64,000 nucleotides of DNA from Vreelandella aquamarina (GTDB taxonomy: Bacteria > Pseudomonadota > Gammaproteobacteria > Pseudomonadales > Halomonadaceae): assembly GCF_020075495.1 (NCBI RefSeq), contig NZ_JABYQT010000009.1:1-64000 (forward strand), given 5' to 3'. Position 1 is the first letter of the stretch, and every line of letters starts with the position of its first letter. Made by a program: the position numbers and the translations under genes. Under the pieces are notes generated by a model. That model ran no database searches and was not told where the DNA came from. It saw nothing but the letters and a program-made list of their open reading frames with translations. Shown piece by piece: positions 46,220-53,855 of the stretch.

Positions 46220-48297
46220 AAGGTTTGAGCCAACTGGTCAGTCAGCGCGATTGGATGGGCGATGTGCGCATGAAGCTGCTCGCCGGGCCGCTGCTGATCC
46301 TGATGATTCTGGGCATGATGATTCTGCCCCTGCCGCCGTTCGCGCTGGATCTGCTGTTTACCTTCAATATCGCGCTGGCCATCATGGTGCTGCTGGTCAG
46401 CATGTTTGCCGAAAAACCGCTTGATTTTGCCGCGTTCCCGGCGGTATTGCTGTTTACCACGCTGCTGCGTCTATCGCTCAACGTTGCCTCGACCCGAGTG
46501 GTGCTGATGGAAGGCCATCAGGGCGGCGCATCGGCCGGCAAGGTCATCGAAGCGTTCGGCACCTTTCTGGTGGGCGGTAATTTTGCCGTGGGCCTGGTGG
46601 TGTTTCTCATTCTGGTCATCATCAACTTCATGGTCATCACCAAGGGCGCAGGACGGATTGCCGAGGTCGGCGCGCGCTTCATGCTCGATGCCATGCCCGG
46701 AAAGCAGATGGCGATCGATGCCGACCTGAATGCCGGCCTGATCGGTGAAGAGGACGCCAAGAAGCGTCGAGCCGAAGTAGCCCAGGAAGCCGACTTCTAT
46801 GGGTCGATGGACGGGGCCAGCAAGTTCGTGCGCGGCGACGCCATGGCAGGGCTGGTCATCATGGTGGTCAATGTCATCGGCGGGCTCTTGATCGGCATGC
46901 TGCAGCACGACATGAGCTTTGCTGATGCAGGCCGTACCTATACGCTGCTGACCATCGGCGATGGCCTGGTGGCCCAGATTCCGGCACTGGTGATCTCCAC
47001 CGCCGCTGGCGTGACGGTATCCCGAGTCAACACCGAGCAGGACGTCGGCCAGCAGATGATCAGCCAGTTGTTCGTCAATCCCCAGGTGATGATCCTGGCA
47101 GCCATGGTCATGGGGCTGCTGGGCATGGTGCCGGGGATGCCGAACCTGGTGTTCTTGATCTTCACCGCCCTGCTCAGCGGGCTGGCCTGGTTCCTGATTC
47201 GCCAAAAGCAGAGAACCCTGGTACACGAGGAGATTTCCGCCGCGCCCCCGGTCACGCAGGAGACACCCGAGGCCAGTTGGGAGGATGTGCAGCTGGTGGA
47301 TACGCTGGGCCTGGAAGTCGGTCACCGCCTGATTCCGCTGGTGGATGCGCGCCAGAAGGGCGAGTTGCTGGGACGTATCAAGAGCGTACGCAAGAAATTT
47401 GCCCAGGAAGTCGGCTTTCTGCCCCCGGTGGTGCATATCCGCGACAATCTGGAGCTATCGCCCAATACCTATGTGCTTTCGCTGAAAGGCGCAGAAATCG
47501 GCCGTGCCGAGGCACAGCCGGGCAAGTGGCTGGCGATCGATCCAGGCCAGGTGTCCGGCGAGCTTCAAGGGACCACCACCCAGGATCCCGCCTTTGGCCT
47601 GCCGGCAGTGTGGATCGATACCAATCAGCGCGAGCATGCCCAGGTCTATGGCTATACCGTCGTGGATGCCAGTACCGTGATCGCCACGCACCTGAATCAT
47701 CTGCTGCATCGTCATTCGCCGGAAATGCTGGGGCGTCAGGAAGTCCAGAAACTGCTCGACAAGCTGGGCGAAGATCAGAAGTCGCTGGTCGAGGAAGTGG
47801 TGCCCAAGGCCATCTCGCTCACCGTCTTGCAGCGTATCTTGCAGAATCTGCTGGAAGAGGATGTCTCGATTCGTGACATGCGCTCCATTCTGGATACCCT
47901 GGCTGAGTATGCCGGTCAGCAGAAAGATCCGGGCGAACTCACGGCCCTGGTGCGTATCGGCCTGGGCCGTGCCATCACCCAGCAGTGGTTTGCCGGCCAG
48001 GAAGTGCTCAACGTGATGGGGCTCGATGCCCAGCTCGAGCAGGTGCTGATTCAGGCGATGAACGGCAACGGAGCGATGGAACCCGGCCTGGCAGATACCC
48101 TGATGACCCAGGCGCACCAGGCGCTGGAGCGTCACGAGGCGAGCGGTGAAGCGCCGGTGCTGGTGGTCCAGCACTCGCTGCGTGGCGTGCTCGCACGCTT
48201 TCTGCGCCGCCGGATGCGCCATCTGGTGGTGATGTCCCAGGCGGAGATTCCGGATGACCGAACGCTGCGCGTCACGACACTGGTCGGGGGCCGCTAG
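46216..48297 (+). CDS. flhA: Flagellar export gate protein FlhA
   Basis: A 693-residue nonameric export-gate protein: about eight transmembrane helices in the first ~340 residues with the FHIPEP-region signature (VLLFTTLLRLSLNVASTRVV, GAGRIAEVGARFMLDAMPGK, QMAIDADLNAGLIGEEDAKK), then the cytoplasmic domain that docks chaperone-substrate complexes (VQLVDTLGLEVGHRLIPLVD). Length equals E. coli FlhA (692). Confidence 0.96.
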   Translation: MKGLSQLVSQRDWMGDVRMKLLAGPLLILMILGMMILPLPPFALDLLFTFNIALAIMVLLVSMFAEKPLDFAAFPAVLLFTTLLRLSLNVASTRVVLMEGHQGGASAGKVIEAFGTFLVGGNFAVGLVVFLILVIINFMVITKGAGRIAEVGARFMLDAMPGKQMAIDADLNAGLIGEEDAKKRRAEVAQEADFYGSMDGASKFVRGDAMAGLVIMVVNVIGGLLIGMLQHDMSFADAGRTYTLLTIGDGLVAQIPALVISTAAGVTVSRVNTEQDVGQQMISQLFVNPQVMILAAMVMGLLGMVPGMPNLVFLIFTALLSGLAWFLIRQKQRTLVHEEISAAPPVTQETPEASWEDVQLVDTLGLEVGHRLIPLVDARQKGELLGRIKSVRKKFAQEVGFLPPVVHIRDNLELSPNTYVLSLKGAEIGRAEAQPGKWLAIDPGQVSGELQGTTTQDPAFGLPAVWIDTNQREHAQVYGYTVVDASTVIATHLNHLLHRHSPEMLGRQEVQKLLDKLGEDQKSLVEEVVPKAISLTVLQRILQNLLEEDVSIRDMRSILDTLAEYAGQQKDPGELTALVRIGLGRAITQQWFAGQEVLNVMGLDAQLEQVLIQAMNGNGAMEPGLADTLMTQAHQALERHEASGEAPVLVVQHSLRGVLARFLRRRMRHLVVMSQAEIPDDRTLRVTTLVGGR

Positions 48298-48345
48298 GCA
48301 TGGCGGCAATGTGCAGCGATCCTTTCGACACACAAAAGGTAAGTC

Positions 48346-50511
48346 ATGAGCGTTAGGCGTTTTATTGGAGCAAACAGTCGTGATGTCATGCGCCAGGTCC
48401 GCGAGACCCTGGGCGATGATGCCCTGATTCTGGCCAATCGACGCACTGATGACGGCGTGGAAATACTGGCCATGGCCGATGATGCGGTCGACTCCACCGA
48501 GCCCGCAGCCATGCCACCGATGGATGCGGCCAAGCCGGTCAATGCGCCAGACCCCCTGCAGGCGATGAGTGAGCGGCTGCTGCAGGAGATGCAGGATATG
48601 CGCGCGCTGCTGACCCGCCAGCAGACAGCGCCCCCTGCCGAGCCCGCTCCGGTCGCCGCCAGCACCCAGGCGCAGCTCAGTGAGCTGCTTGCCCGGGTGG
48701 GCTTCAGCGCCGAGCTTGGCGACGAAGTGCTTGCGGGACTACCCGAATCGCTCAAGGCGCTGGGCCCGCACAGCGATGCGCCGCTGGTCTGGCTGCGCCA
48801 GCAGCTTGCCGACCGGCTGCGCGTACTCGATGACGAAGCCAGCTTCTTCGATCAGACCGGCATCGTTGCGCTGGTGGGGCCCACCGGCGTCGGCAAGACC
48901 ACGACCACCGCCAAGCTCGCTGCTCGCTTTGTCATGCGCCATGGCACCCGCCCGGTGGCGCTGGTGACGACCGACAGTTTCCGTATCGGCGCCCACGAGC
49001 AGCTGCGCATTTACGCGCGGCTGCTCGATACGCCCATGTACGCGCTCGATGCCGAACAGCCGGTAGACGACCTGCTCAACCGGCTGCAGGGCAAGCAGTG
49101 GGTCATGATCGATACGGTGGGAATGAGTCAGCGCGACCAGCGCGTGATCGAACAGATCGCCCACCTTCAGGGCGGGCACTCCCGCGTTCGTCTGGTACTG
49201 CTGCTGAATGCCGCCAGCCAGCCGGAAACCCTGGAGGAAGTCGTGCTGCGCTATCGGCAGGCCGCTCGGGCGGCAGGCGCCGAGCTTGACGACTGCATCA
49301 TTACCAAGCAGGACGAGGCAGGCCGCCTGGCCCCCGTGCTGGATATCGTCATCCGCCACGGCATGCGTGTACTGTTCAGCTCGCATGGCCAGCAGGTGCC
49401 CGAAGACATGAGCGTGGCCTCTCCCAAGGCATTGATCCAGCAGGCGCTTGACACCCAGGCGCCGGTCAGTGCGCGTACAGGGCTTGCCGCCCCGCTTGGC
49501 ATGCCGCGCTGGTCGCGGGACGTACTGGGCCAGGGGCGGCGTCTGTCATCGCTGCTGGCCCGGCTGCGCCAGCGCATGACCGGCTTTGGAGCGCTCGAGG
49601 CAGTGTGGGATATCAGTGCACTGCCCGGCAGCCTGCAGGACAGCCAGCTGGATGCGCTGCTGGCAACTTCCCTGCCCACGCCGGTCATGATGTGGGCGGC
49701 GCGGCGCAACGAACGCGGCTGCGACTGGGCCCTGCCGGACCTGGGTATCGATGAGCGAGGCGCCTGGCTTGCATTGCCTGCGTTGCAGCACCGCCAGCCC
49801 GCCGGCTGGCAGGCCCGGCTGGAAGCGTGTTGTGAACGCTCGGCAGCGCGTACGCATCTGCTGCCCGTGCTGCCCGCGGTCGAAACCCGGCAGTGGCTGA
49901 ATGAGCGAGGGTTGACCTGGGTCAGCCAGGTCCCCCCTACTCAGCGGGTATCCTCTCACGGCGAACGCTCCACGCTGCGCGCGCTGTTCAATGAGAGCAC
50001 ACCTGGCCATCGCGTCGATGTTCGCTTTCGCGGCCAGGCCATGCAGCTATGGAGCGCTTACGCCGAAGTACATGGCGACACTGGCGATGCCCTGATCGCC
50101 TGGTATGGCGAGATTCGCGACCCGGAAAGTGCCAAGGTGGTGACCCGGCGCTACTGGCTTACGCCCGCGCGCCTGGGTGGTGACATGCTGCCGCACTTGG
50201 TTACCCAGCTGCAAGGCGAAGGGCTTGCGGCGTTGACCAAACGCGCCTGGCAGCAGCTCAAGGATGCCGATAGTGGCGACGTGAGCGGTGAGGTGCGTCT
50301 GTTGATGGCCAGCGGCGTGGCGGCGGTCGTCAGCCATCTGGATAACGCCGGCGATGAAGCCGCGCTCGCCCTGCGTACCGATCTGTTGAACCTCTTGGGT
50401 ACGCGCCGCAAACGCCGCGATACGGCCATGCTGGATGCGCTGGTCCACGCCTTCATGGCGCGCGACGCTATCCGGCAGTTGGGCAGTGTCAGCCGTGAGG
50501 TGAGCGTATGA
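48346..50511 (+). CDS. flhF: FlhF SRP-like GTPase with a long C-terminal extension
   Basis: A 721-residue FlhF. Residues 1-~45 are the B-domain start (VRRFIGANSRDVMRQVRETL), then a linker, an N domain and the SRP-type G domain: P-loop GPTGVGKTTTT (178-188), TTDSFRIGAHEQLRIYARLL, DTVG in MIDTVGMSQRDQRV, and TKQDEAGRL. The GTPase should end near residue 385. The remaining ~335 residues are not present in the ~430-residue Pseudomonas/Vibrio proteins; they contain Trp/Arg-rich stretches (RRYWLTPARLGGDMLPHLVT) and no motif I recognise. FlhF positions flagella in polar species; here it coexists with FlhDC. Overlaps the next gene by 4 bases. Confidence 0.93.
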   Translation: MSVRRFIGANSRDVMRQVRETLGDDALILANRRTDDGVEILAMADDAVDSTEPAAMPPMDAAKPVNAPDPLQAMSERLLQEMQDMRALLTRQQTAPPAEPAPVAASTQAQLSELLARVGFSAELGDEVLAGLPESLKALGPHSDAPLVWLRQQLADRLRVLDDEASFFDQTGIVALVGPTGVGKTTTTAKLAARFVMRHGTRPVALVTTDSFRIGAHEQLRIYARLLDTPMYALDAEQPVDDLLNRLQGKQWVMIDTVGMSQRDQRVIEQIAHLQGGHSRVRLVLLLNAASQPETLEEVVLRYRQAARAAGAELDDCIITKQDEAGRLAPVLDIVIRHGMRVLFSSHGQQVPEDMSVASPKALIQQALDTQAPVSARTGLAAPLGMPRWSRDVLGQGRRLSSLLARLRQRMTGFGALEAVWDISALPGSLQDSQLDALLATSLPTPVMMWAARRNERGCDWALPDLGIDERGAWLALPALQHRQPAGWQARLEACCERSAARTHLLPVLPAVETRQWLNERGLTWVSQVPPTQRVSSHGERSTLRALFNESTPGHRVDVRFRGQAMQLWSAYAEVHGDTGDALIAWYGEIRDPESAKVVTRRYWLTPARLGGDMLPHLVTQLQGEGLAALTKRAWQQLKDADSGDVSGEVRLLMASGVAAVVSHLDNAGDEAALALRTDLLNLLGTRRKRRDTAMLDALVHAFMARDAIRQLGSVSREVSV

Positions 50512-51101
50512 GCCAAGACCAGGCGGCGGGGCTTCGTCAATGGGCGGATGCCCAGCGCAGGCAGCAGTCGCAAGGCACCGAGGAGCTTGCCGAGGAACCC
50601 CTTGACCCCATGATCCCTGTCCCTGGCAGCCAGGAAGCGTCTGCGAGTGAACTATTGCTCGACGTATCCAGCGGCCCTCGGTTCGCAGCCCCCCAGGCCG
50701 TCACACCGCCTGTACCGCTGAAACCGCTATGGGTAATCGGCCCGGCAGGGCGGGAGGCGCTTACCCACGAGCGGGTAAGGCAGCGCCTGGAGCAGTGGTC
50801 GGCGCTGGGACGTGACTGGGCAGCCAGCCCCGAGGCGTGGGATATTCATGTCGTCAAACCGGATGCCCCGGAGCTTGCCCGATTGGCAGCCCAGCACGCC
50901 CGCTGGGCGCTGTGGATCAGCAGTGATGCCGATGCCTTTGTGAAGGTGTACCGCGCCTTGCGCCTGGCGCGTGAGCACGGCGGTCCGCAACGTCTGCTGG
51001 CGCTCCACGAGCCACATGTAAGGCGTCAAGGACTGTTGAACAATCTGCGTGCTGCCGCCGCCGGCTACCTTGCCACCGATCTTCTCTTGTTGGCACGTTG
51101 A
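50508..51101 (+). CDS. FlhG-like protein without an ATPase P-loop
   Basis: A 197-residue protein in the place of flhG. It opens MSQDQAAGLRQWADAQRRQ, containing the DQAxxLR motif (D4-R10) by which FlhG stimulates the FlhF GTPase. After a Pro/Glu-rich linker (about 20-75), residues ~75-197 look like the second half of a MinD/FlhG fold (ARWALWISSDADAFVKVYRA, LRLAREHGGPQRLLALHEPH, ending AAGYLATDLLLLAR). There is no KGGxGKT Walker A; VIGPAGREAL is the nearest stretch. Flanking reading frames hold no missing piece, so it is not a simple frameshift. Likely an FlhF regulator; function is inference. Confidence 0.72.
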   Translation: MSQDQAAGLRQWADAQRRQQSQGTEELAEEPLDPMIPVPGSQEASASELLLDVSSGPRFAAPQAVTPPVPLKPLWVIGPAGREALTHERVRQRLEQWSALGRDWAASPEAWDIHVVKPDAPELARLAAQHARWALWISSDADAFVKVYRALRLAREHGGPQRLLALHEPHVRRQGLLNNLRAAAAGYLATDLLLLAR

Positions 51102-51170
51102 ATGCGGGGTATATCAGCGGCTTGGGCAGCGCCGTTTTGTCGGAACCGTTATCTTGAGGATGTATCAAGC

Positions 51171-51572
51171 ATGCTAAGCTGGACATTAAGGGTAATGAGT
51201 TGCTGCTGGTTGGTTGCATTCATCGGCGCAGCCCAGGCAGCAGGCAGCTGGAGTGCTCAGGTGCCGGGCATGATGGTCGCCATGAGTGACCGGGAAAGCG
51301 TCAGCCAGCCGGCCACGCCGCCTGCCGAGGCGTCTATCGGCGGCGGCGTCATCGACCGGGTACACTGGCGTCTGGATGTGCCGCCCGGAGAGGGGGTCAA
51401 CGCCTGGCTGTGCCATCCCCAGCAGTGCGTTGCGCTTTCCGGCATGCGCGGAACCGTTACTGCGCTTGCGGGCAGGCAAGCGGATGCGCCGCTGCGCTTT
51501 CGCTTTGCGCTACGCCCGGGCCAGCGTCCAGTACGCGTGCAAGGGCTGCAAGTCATTGTGAACTACCAGTGA
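51171..51572 (+). CDS. flhE: Periplasmic flagellar protein FlhE
   Basis: A 133-residue exported protein with a signal peptide (hydrophobic RVMSCCWLVAFIGAAQAAG, cleavage near residue 24). The mature part matches enteric FlhE: a VHWRLDVPPGEGVNAWLCHP segment, the pair C...C in WLCHPQQCVALSGMRGT, and the terminal VIVNYQ (enteric VIVNYR). FlhE is reported to prevent proton leakage through the export gate in enterics. It lies in the flhBA neighbourhood but behind flhF. The ATG at 51171 is 11 bases after GAGGA; ATG 51195 is a less likely start. Confidence 0.82.
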   Translation: MLSWTLRVMSCCWLVAFIGAAQAAGSWSAQVPGMMVAMSDRESVSQPATPPAEASIGGGVIDRVHWRLDVPPGEGVNAWLCHPQQCVALSGMRGTVTALAGRQADAPLRFRFALRPGQRPVRVQGLQVIVNYQ

Positions 51573-51602
51573 AAGTCGTTTGTATAGCCGCGAGGCCATG
51601 AG

Positions 51603-52304
51603 ATGTACACAGCACAAGGCAGGATTCAACAGCGTGAGCTACTGACGCAGTACATGCCCCTGGTGAGACGTCATGCCTTAACGCTGCAGGTCAGGCTACC
51701 GGCAAGCATTGAGCTTGACGATCTCGTTCAGGCCGGTACGGTCGGGCTCCTGGAAGCGCTGAGCCGTTTCGATGCAACCCAGGGCGCCAGTTTTGCGACC
51801 TTTGCCAGCCAGCGTATCCGAGGCGCGATGCTCGACGAGCTGCGTACCCGGGACTGGCTGCCACGCAGCGTTCGGCGAGCTGCAAGGGCGGTGGACGATA
51901 CCATCCGCCGGCTCGAGCAGCAGTTGGGGCGTCCGCCCGAAGAGGGCGAAATCGCCCGTGATCTCGATATGCCGCTTGACGAGTATCAGCAGCTTCTCAA
52001 CGATACCAACAGCGGCCAGCTGCTGCCCTTTGAAGAGCTGGTGGCCGATGGTAGCGAGCCGGCAAGTTTCGATGCCGGTAATCTGCCGTTCGACCAGCTG
52101 CTGGGTGATCAGCAGCGTGAGACATTGGTCGCGGCGATCGACGCCTTGCCGGAGCGCGAAAAGCTGTTGATGGCGCTTTACTACCAGGAAGAGCTGAACC
52201 TGAAGGAGGTGGGCGCCGTGCTCGGCGTTACCGAATCGCGGGTTTCCCAGCTGCATAGCCAGGCCATCAGCCGTTTGCGGGCTCGTCTCAACGATGCCGG
52301 CTGA
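51603..52304 (+). CDS. fliA: Flagellar sigma factor FliA (sigma-28)
   Basis: A 233-residue sigma-28. Region 2: YMPLVRRHALTLQVRLPASI, LDDLVQAGTVGLLEALSRFD and FATFASQRIRGAMLDELRTR (core binding, -10 recognition). Region 3: LGRPPEEGEIARDLDMPLDE. Region 4: YYQEELNLKEVGAVLGVTES with RVSQLHSQAISRLRARL (-35 recognition). It recognises the four clear promoters listed in this window and is held by FlgM (1451-1717). Confidence 0.96.
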   Translation: MYTAQGRIQQRELLTQYMPLVRRHALTLQVRLPASIELDDLVQAGTVGLLEALSRFDATQGASFATFASQRIRGAMLDELRTRDWLPRSVRRAARAVDDTIRRLEQQLGRPPEEGEIARDLDMPLDEYQQLLNDTNSGQLLPFEELVADGSEPASFDAGNLPFDQLLGDQQRETLVAAIDALPEREKLLMALYYQEELNLKEVGAVLGVTESRVSQLHSQAISRLRARLNDAG

Positions 52305-52344
52305 ACCGCTACTTTCACCCACCCCAATCGGCTAGGAGCCGTTG

Positions 52345-53163
52345 ATGAACCCGTCTACGTTGATAGGTATATTCGCCAGCATTCTGTTACTGATAAGCGT
52401 GCTGTTCTTTACCGCCGAGTCCCCGGAAAGCTTCATTAACCTGCCGGGTCTGGCGATCGTCGTGACCGGCACGCTGGCGGCCACCTTCATCAGCTACCCT
52501 CTCAAGGAAGTGCTGCGCGTCGTACGTCTGGTCGGTCTGGTCTTCCGGCGTGAAAATACCTACGCCCGCGACGATATCAACGAGCTGGTCGCCATGTCGC
52601 GGCTGTGGTTCAAGGGTGATGTGCGCGCTGTGGAAAAAGCACTCGAGCATACACGCAACCCCTTCCTGCGCACCGGCATTCAACTGGTGATAGCCAATAC
52701 CAAGGAAGATGAGATCTTCGACATGCTGCGCTGGCGAATCGCCCGCTTGAAGGCGCGTGAGCACGCCGAGGCGCAGATATTCCGCACCATGGCGACGTAC
52801 GCCCCCGCCTTTGGCATGATTGGCACACTGGTTGGACTGGTCAACATGCTCGAAGTCATGGACGCCGGTGACCTGGAAGTGATCGGTCCGCGCATGGCGG
52901 TGGCGCTACTCACCACGTTCTACGGTATCTTGCTGGCCAACCTGGTGTTCAAGCCGATTGCCGTAAAGCTTGAACGACGGACCGAAGAGCGCCTGATTAC
53001 CATGAACATGGTGCTGGAAGGCATCTCGCTGATTACCAAGCGCCGGCTGCCGTCCTTTATCGAAGAGACGCTCAACTCCTTCATTGCCAACTACAACGAT
53101 GAGATTCGTGATCCCAGCATAAAACCCCGGCCCGCCCCCGATAACGCTTCGGCCAAGGGCTGA
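52345..53163 (+). CDS. Second stator protein, PomA/MotC-like
   Basis: A 272-residue MotA-family protein of the PomA/MotC branch: LPGLAIVVTGTLAATFISYP near the N-terminus and APAFGMIGTLVGLVNMLEVM, IGPRMAVALLTTFYGILLAN in the third and fourth transmembrane helices. The MIGTLVGLV form is typical of sodium-type (PomA, MotP) and MotC stators rather than the proton MotA encoded at 31929. Start ATG 52345 has AGGAG 6 bases upstream. Three bases separate it from its MotB-like partner. Confidence 0.92.
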   Translation: MNPSTLIGIFASILLLISVLFFTAESPESFINLPGLAIVVTGTLAATFISYPLKEVLRVVRLVGLVFRRENTYARDDINELVAMSRLWFKGDVRAVEKALEHTRNPFLRTGIQLVIANTKEDEIFDMLRWRIARLKAREHAEAQIFRTMATYAPAFGMIGTLVGLVNMLEVMDAGDLEVIGPRMAVALLTTFYGILLANLVFKPIAVKLERRTEERLITMNMVLEGISLITKRRLPSFIEETLNSFIANYNDEIRDPSIKPRPAPDNASAKG

Positions 53164-53166
53164 CCG

Positions 53167-53844
53167 ATGCTTGATCGCGATACGCGCCATACGCTGGAGT
53201 TGCCCGGCGGGCAGGGTGACAACGACGAGAGCTGGTTGACCAGCTATCTGGACGTACTGACCCTGCTGATCACGCTGTTTGTGCTGCTGTTGGCGCTGAC
53301 GCCCGCCGGCGAGCAGGCGGTGCGAGAGGGGGCCGACTCGTCAGGGATGCAAGGGGGGCTGCCGGCACCCGCCACGCAGGCCAGCGGCATATTGCCGCGC
53401 CACAGTGGGGTGCAGCCGAACATGGCCGCGCTGGATATACCGGGCGTCAGCGTCTCTCAGGGGCGAGAGGGGGTGACGCTGCGCATCGACGATAGTCTTT
53501 TATTCCCGAGCGGTGAGGCGGTGCTAACCGCTCAAGGCCAAGATGTGGTAGAAAGCCTGATTGACGTACTGGCGACCTTCGATGGGCAGATTTCCGTTGA
53601 AGGGCATACAGACGACATCCCGATCGCCACGCCCCGCTTTCCTTCCAACTGGGAGCTATCTGCCGGGCGCGCTATCGCCGTGATGCGTCACCTCGAGCGT
53701 CAGGGAGTCGCCATTTCTCGCATGCGGGCTGTTGGTTACGCCGACACCCAACCCATGGAAAGTAACGCAACGCCGGCCGGACGAGCCGCTAACCGGCGCG
53801 TTGAGCTGTTGCTGCGTCAACAGCCTGAGGGTGAAAATGACTAA
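53167..53844 (+). CDS. Second stator protein, MotB/MotD-like
   Basis: A 225-residue partner of the PomA-like protein. One transmembrane helix with the ion-carrying aspartate (YLDVLTLLITLFVLLLAL, about 25-42; the D is residue 26 or so) and a C-terminal OmpA-like domain (ISVEGHTDDIPIATPRFPSN, NWELSAGRAIAVMRHLERQG). The helix differs strongly from the MotB at 32795, supporting a different ion or regulation. It is followed after 11 bases by a GGDEF gene, so the three probably form one transcript. Confidence 0.92.
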   Translation: MLDRDTRHTLELPGGQGDNDESWLTSYLDVLTLLITLFVLLLALTPAGEQAVREGADSSGMQGGLPAPATQASGILPRHSGVQPNMAALDIPGVSVSQGREGVTLRIDDSLLFPSGEAVLTAQGQDVVESLIDVLATFDGQISVEGHTDDIPIATPRFPSNWELSAGRAIAVMRHLERQGVAISRMRAVGYADTQPMESNATPAGRAANRRVELLLRQQPEGEND

Positions 53845-53855
53845 AGGCCGGGTTT

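Noticed and set aside
50508..51101. FlhG-like gene as a frameshifted remnant of a normal flhG
   Set aside because: The start overlaps the flhF stop neatly, the DQAxxLR end is intact, the frame is open throughout, and no KGGxGKT-like stretch appears in the listed reading frames around it.
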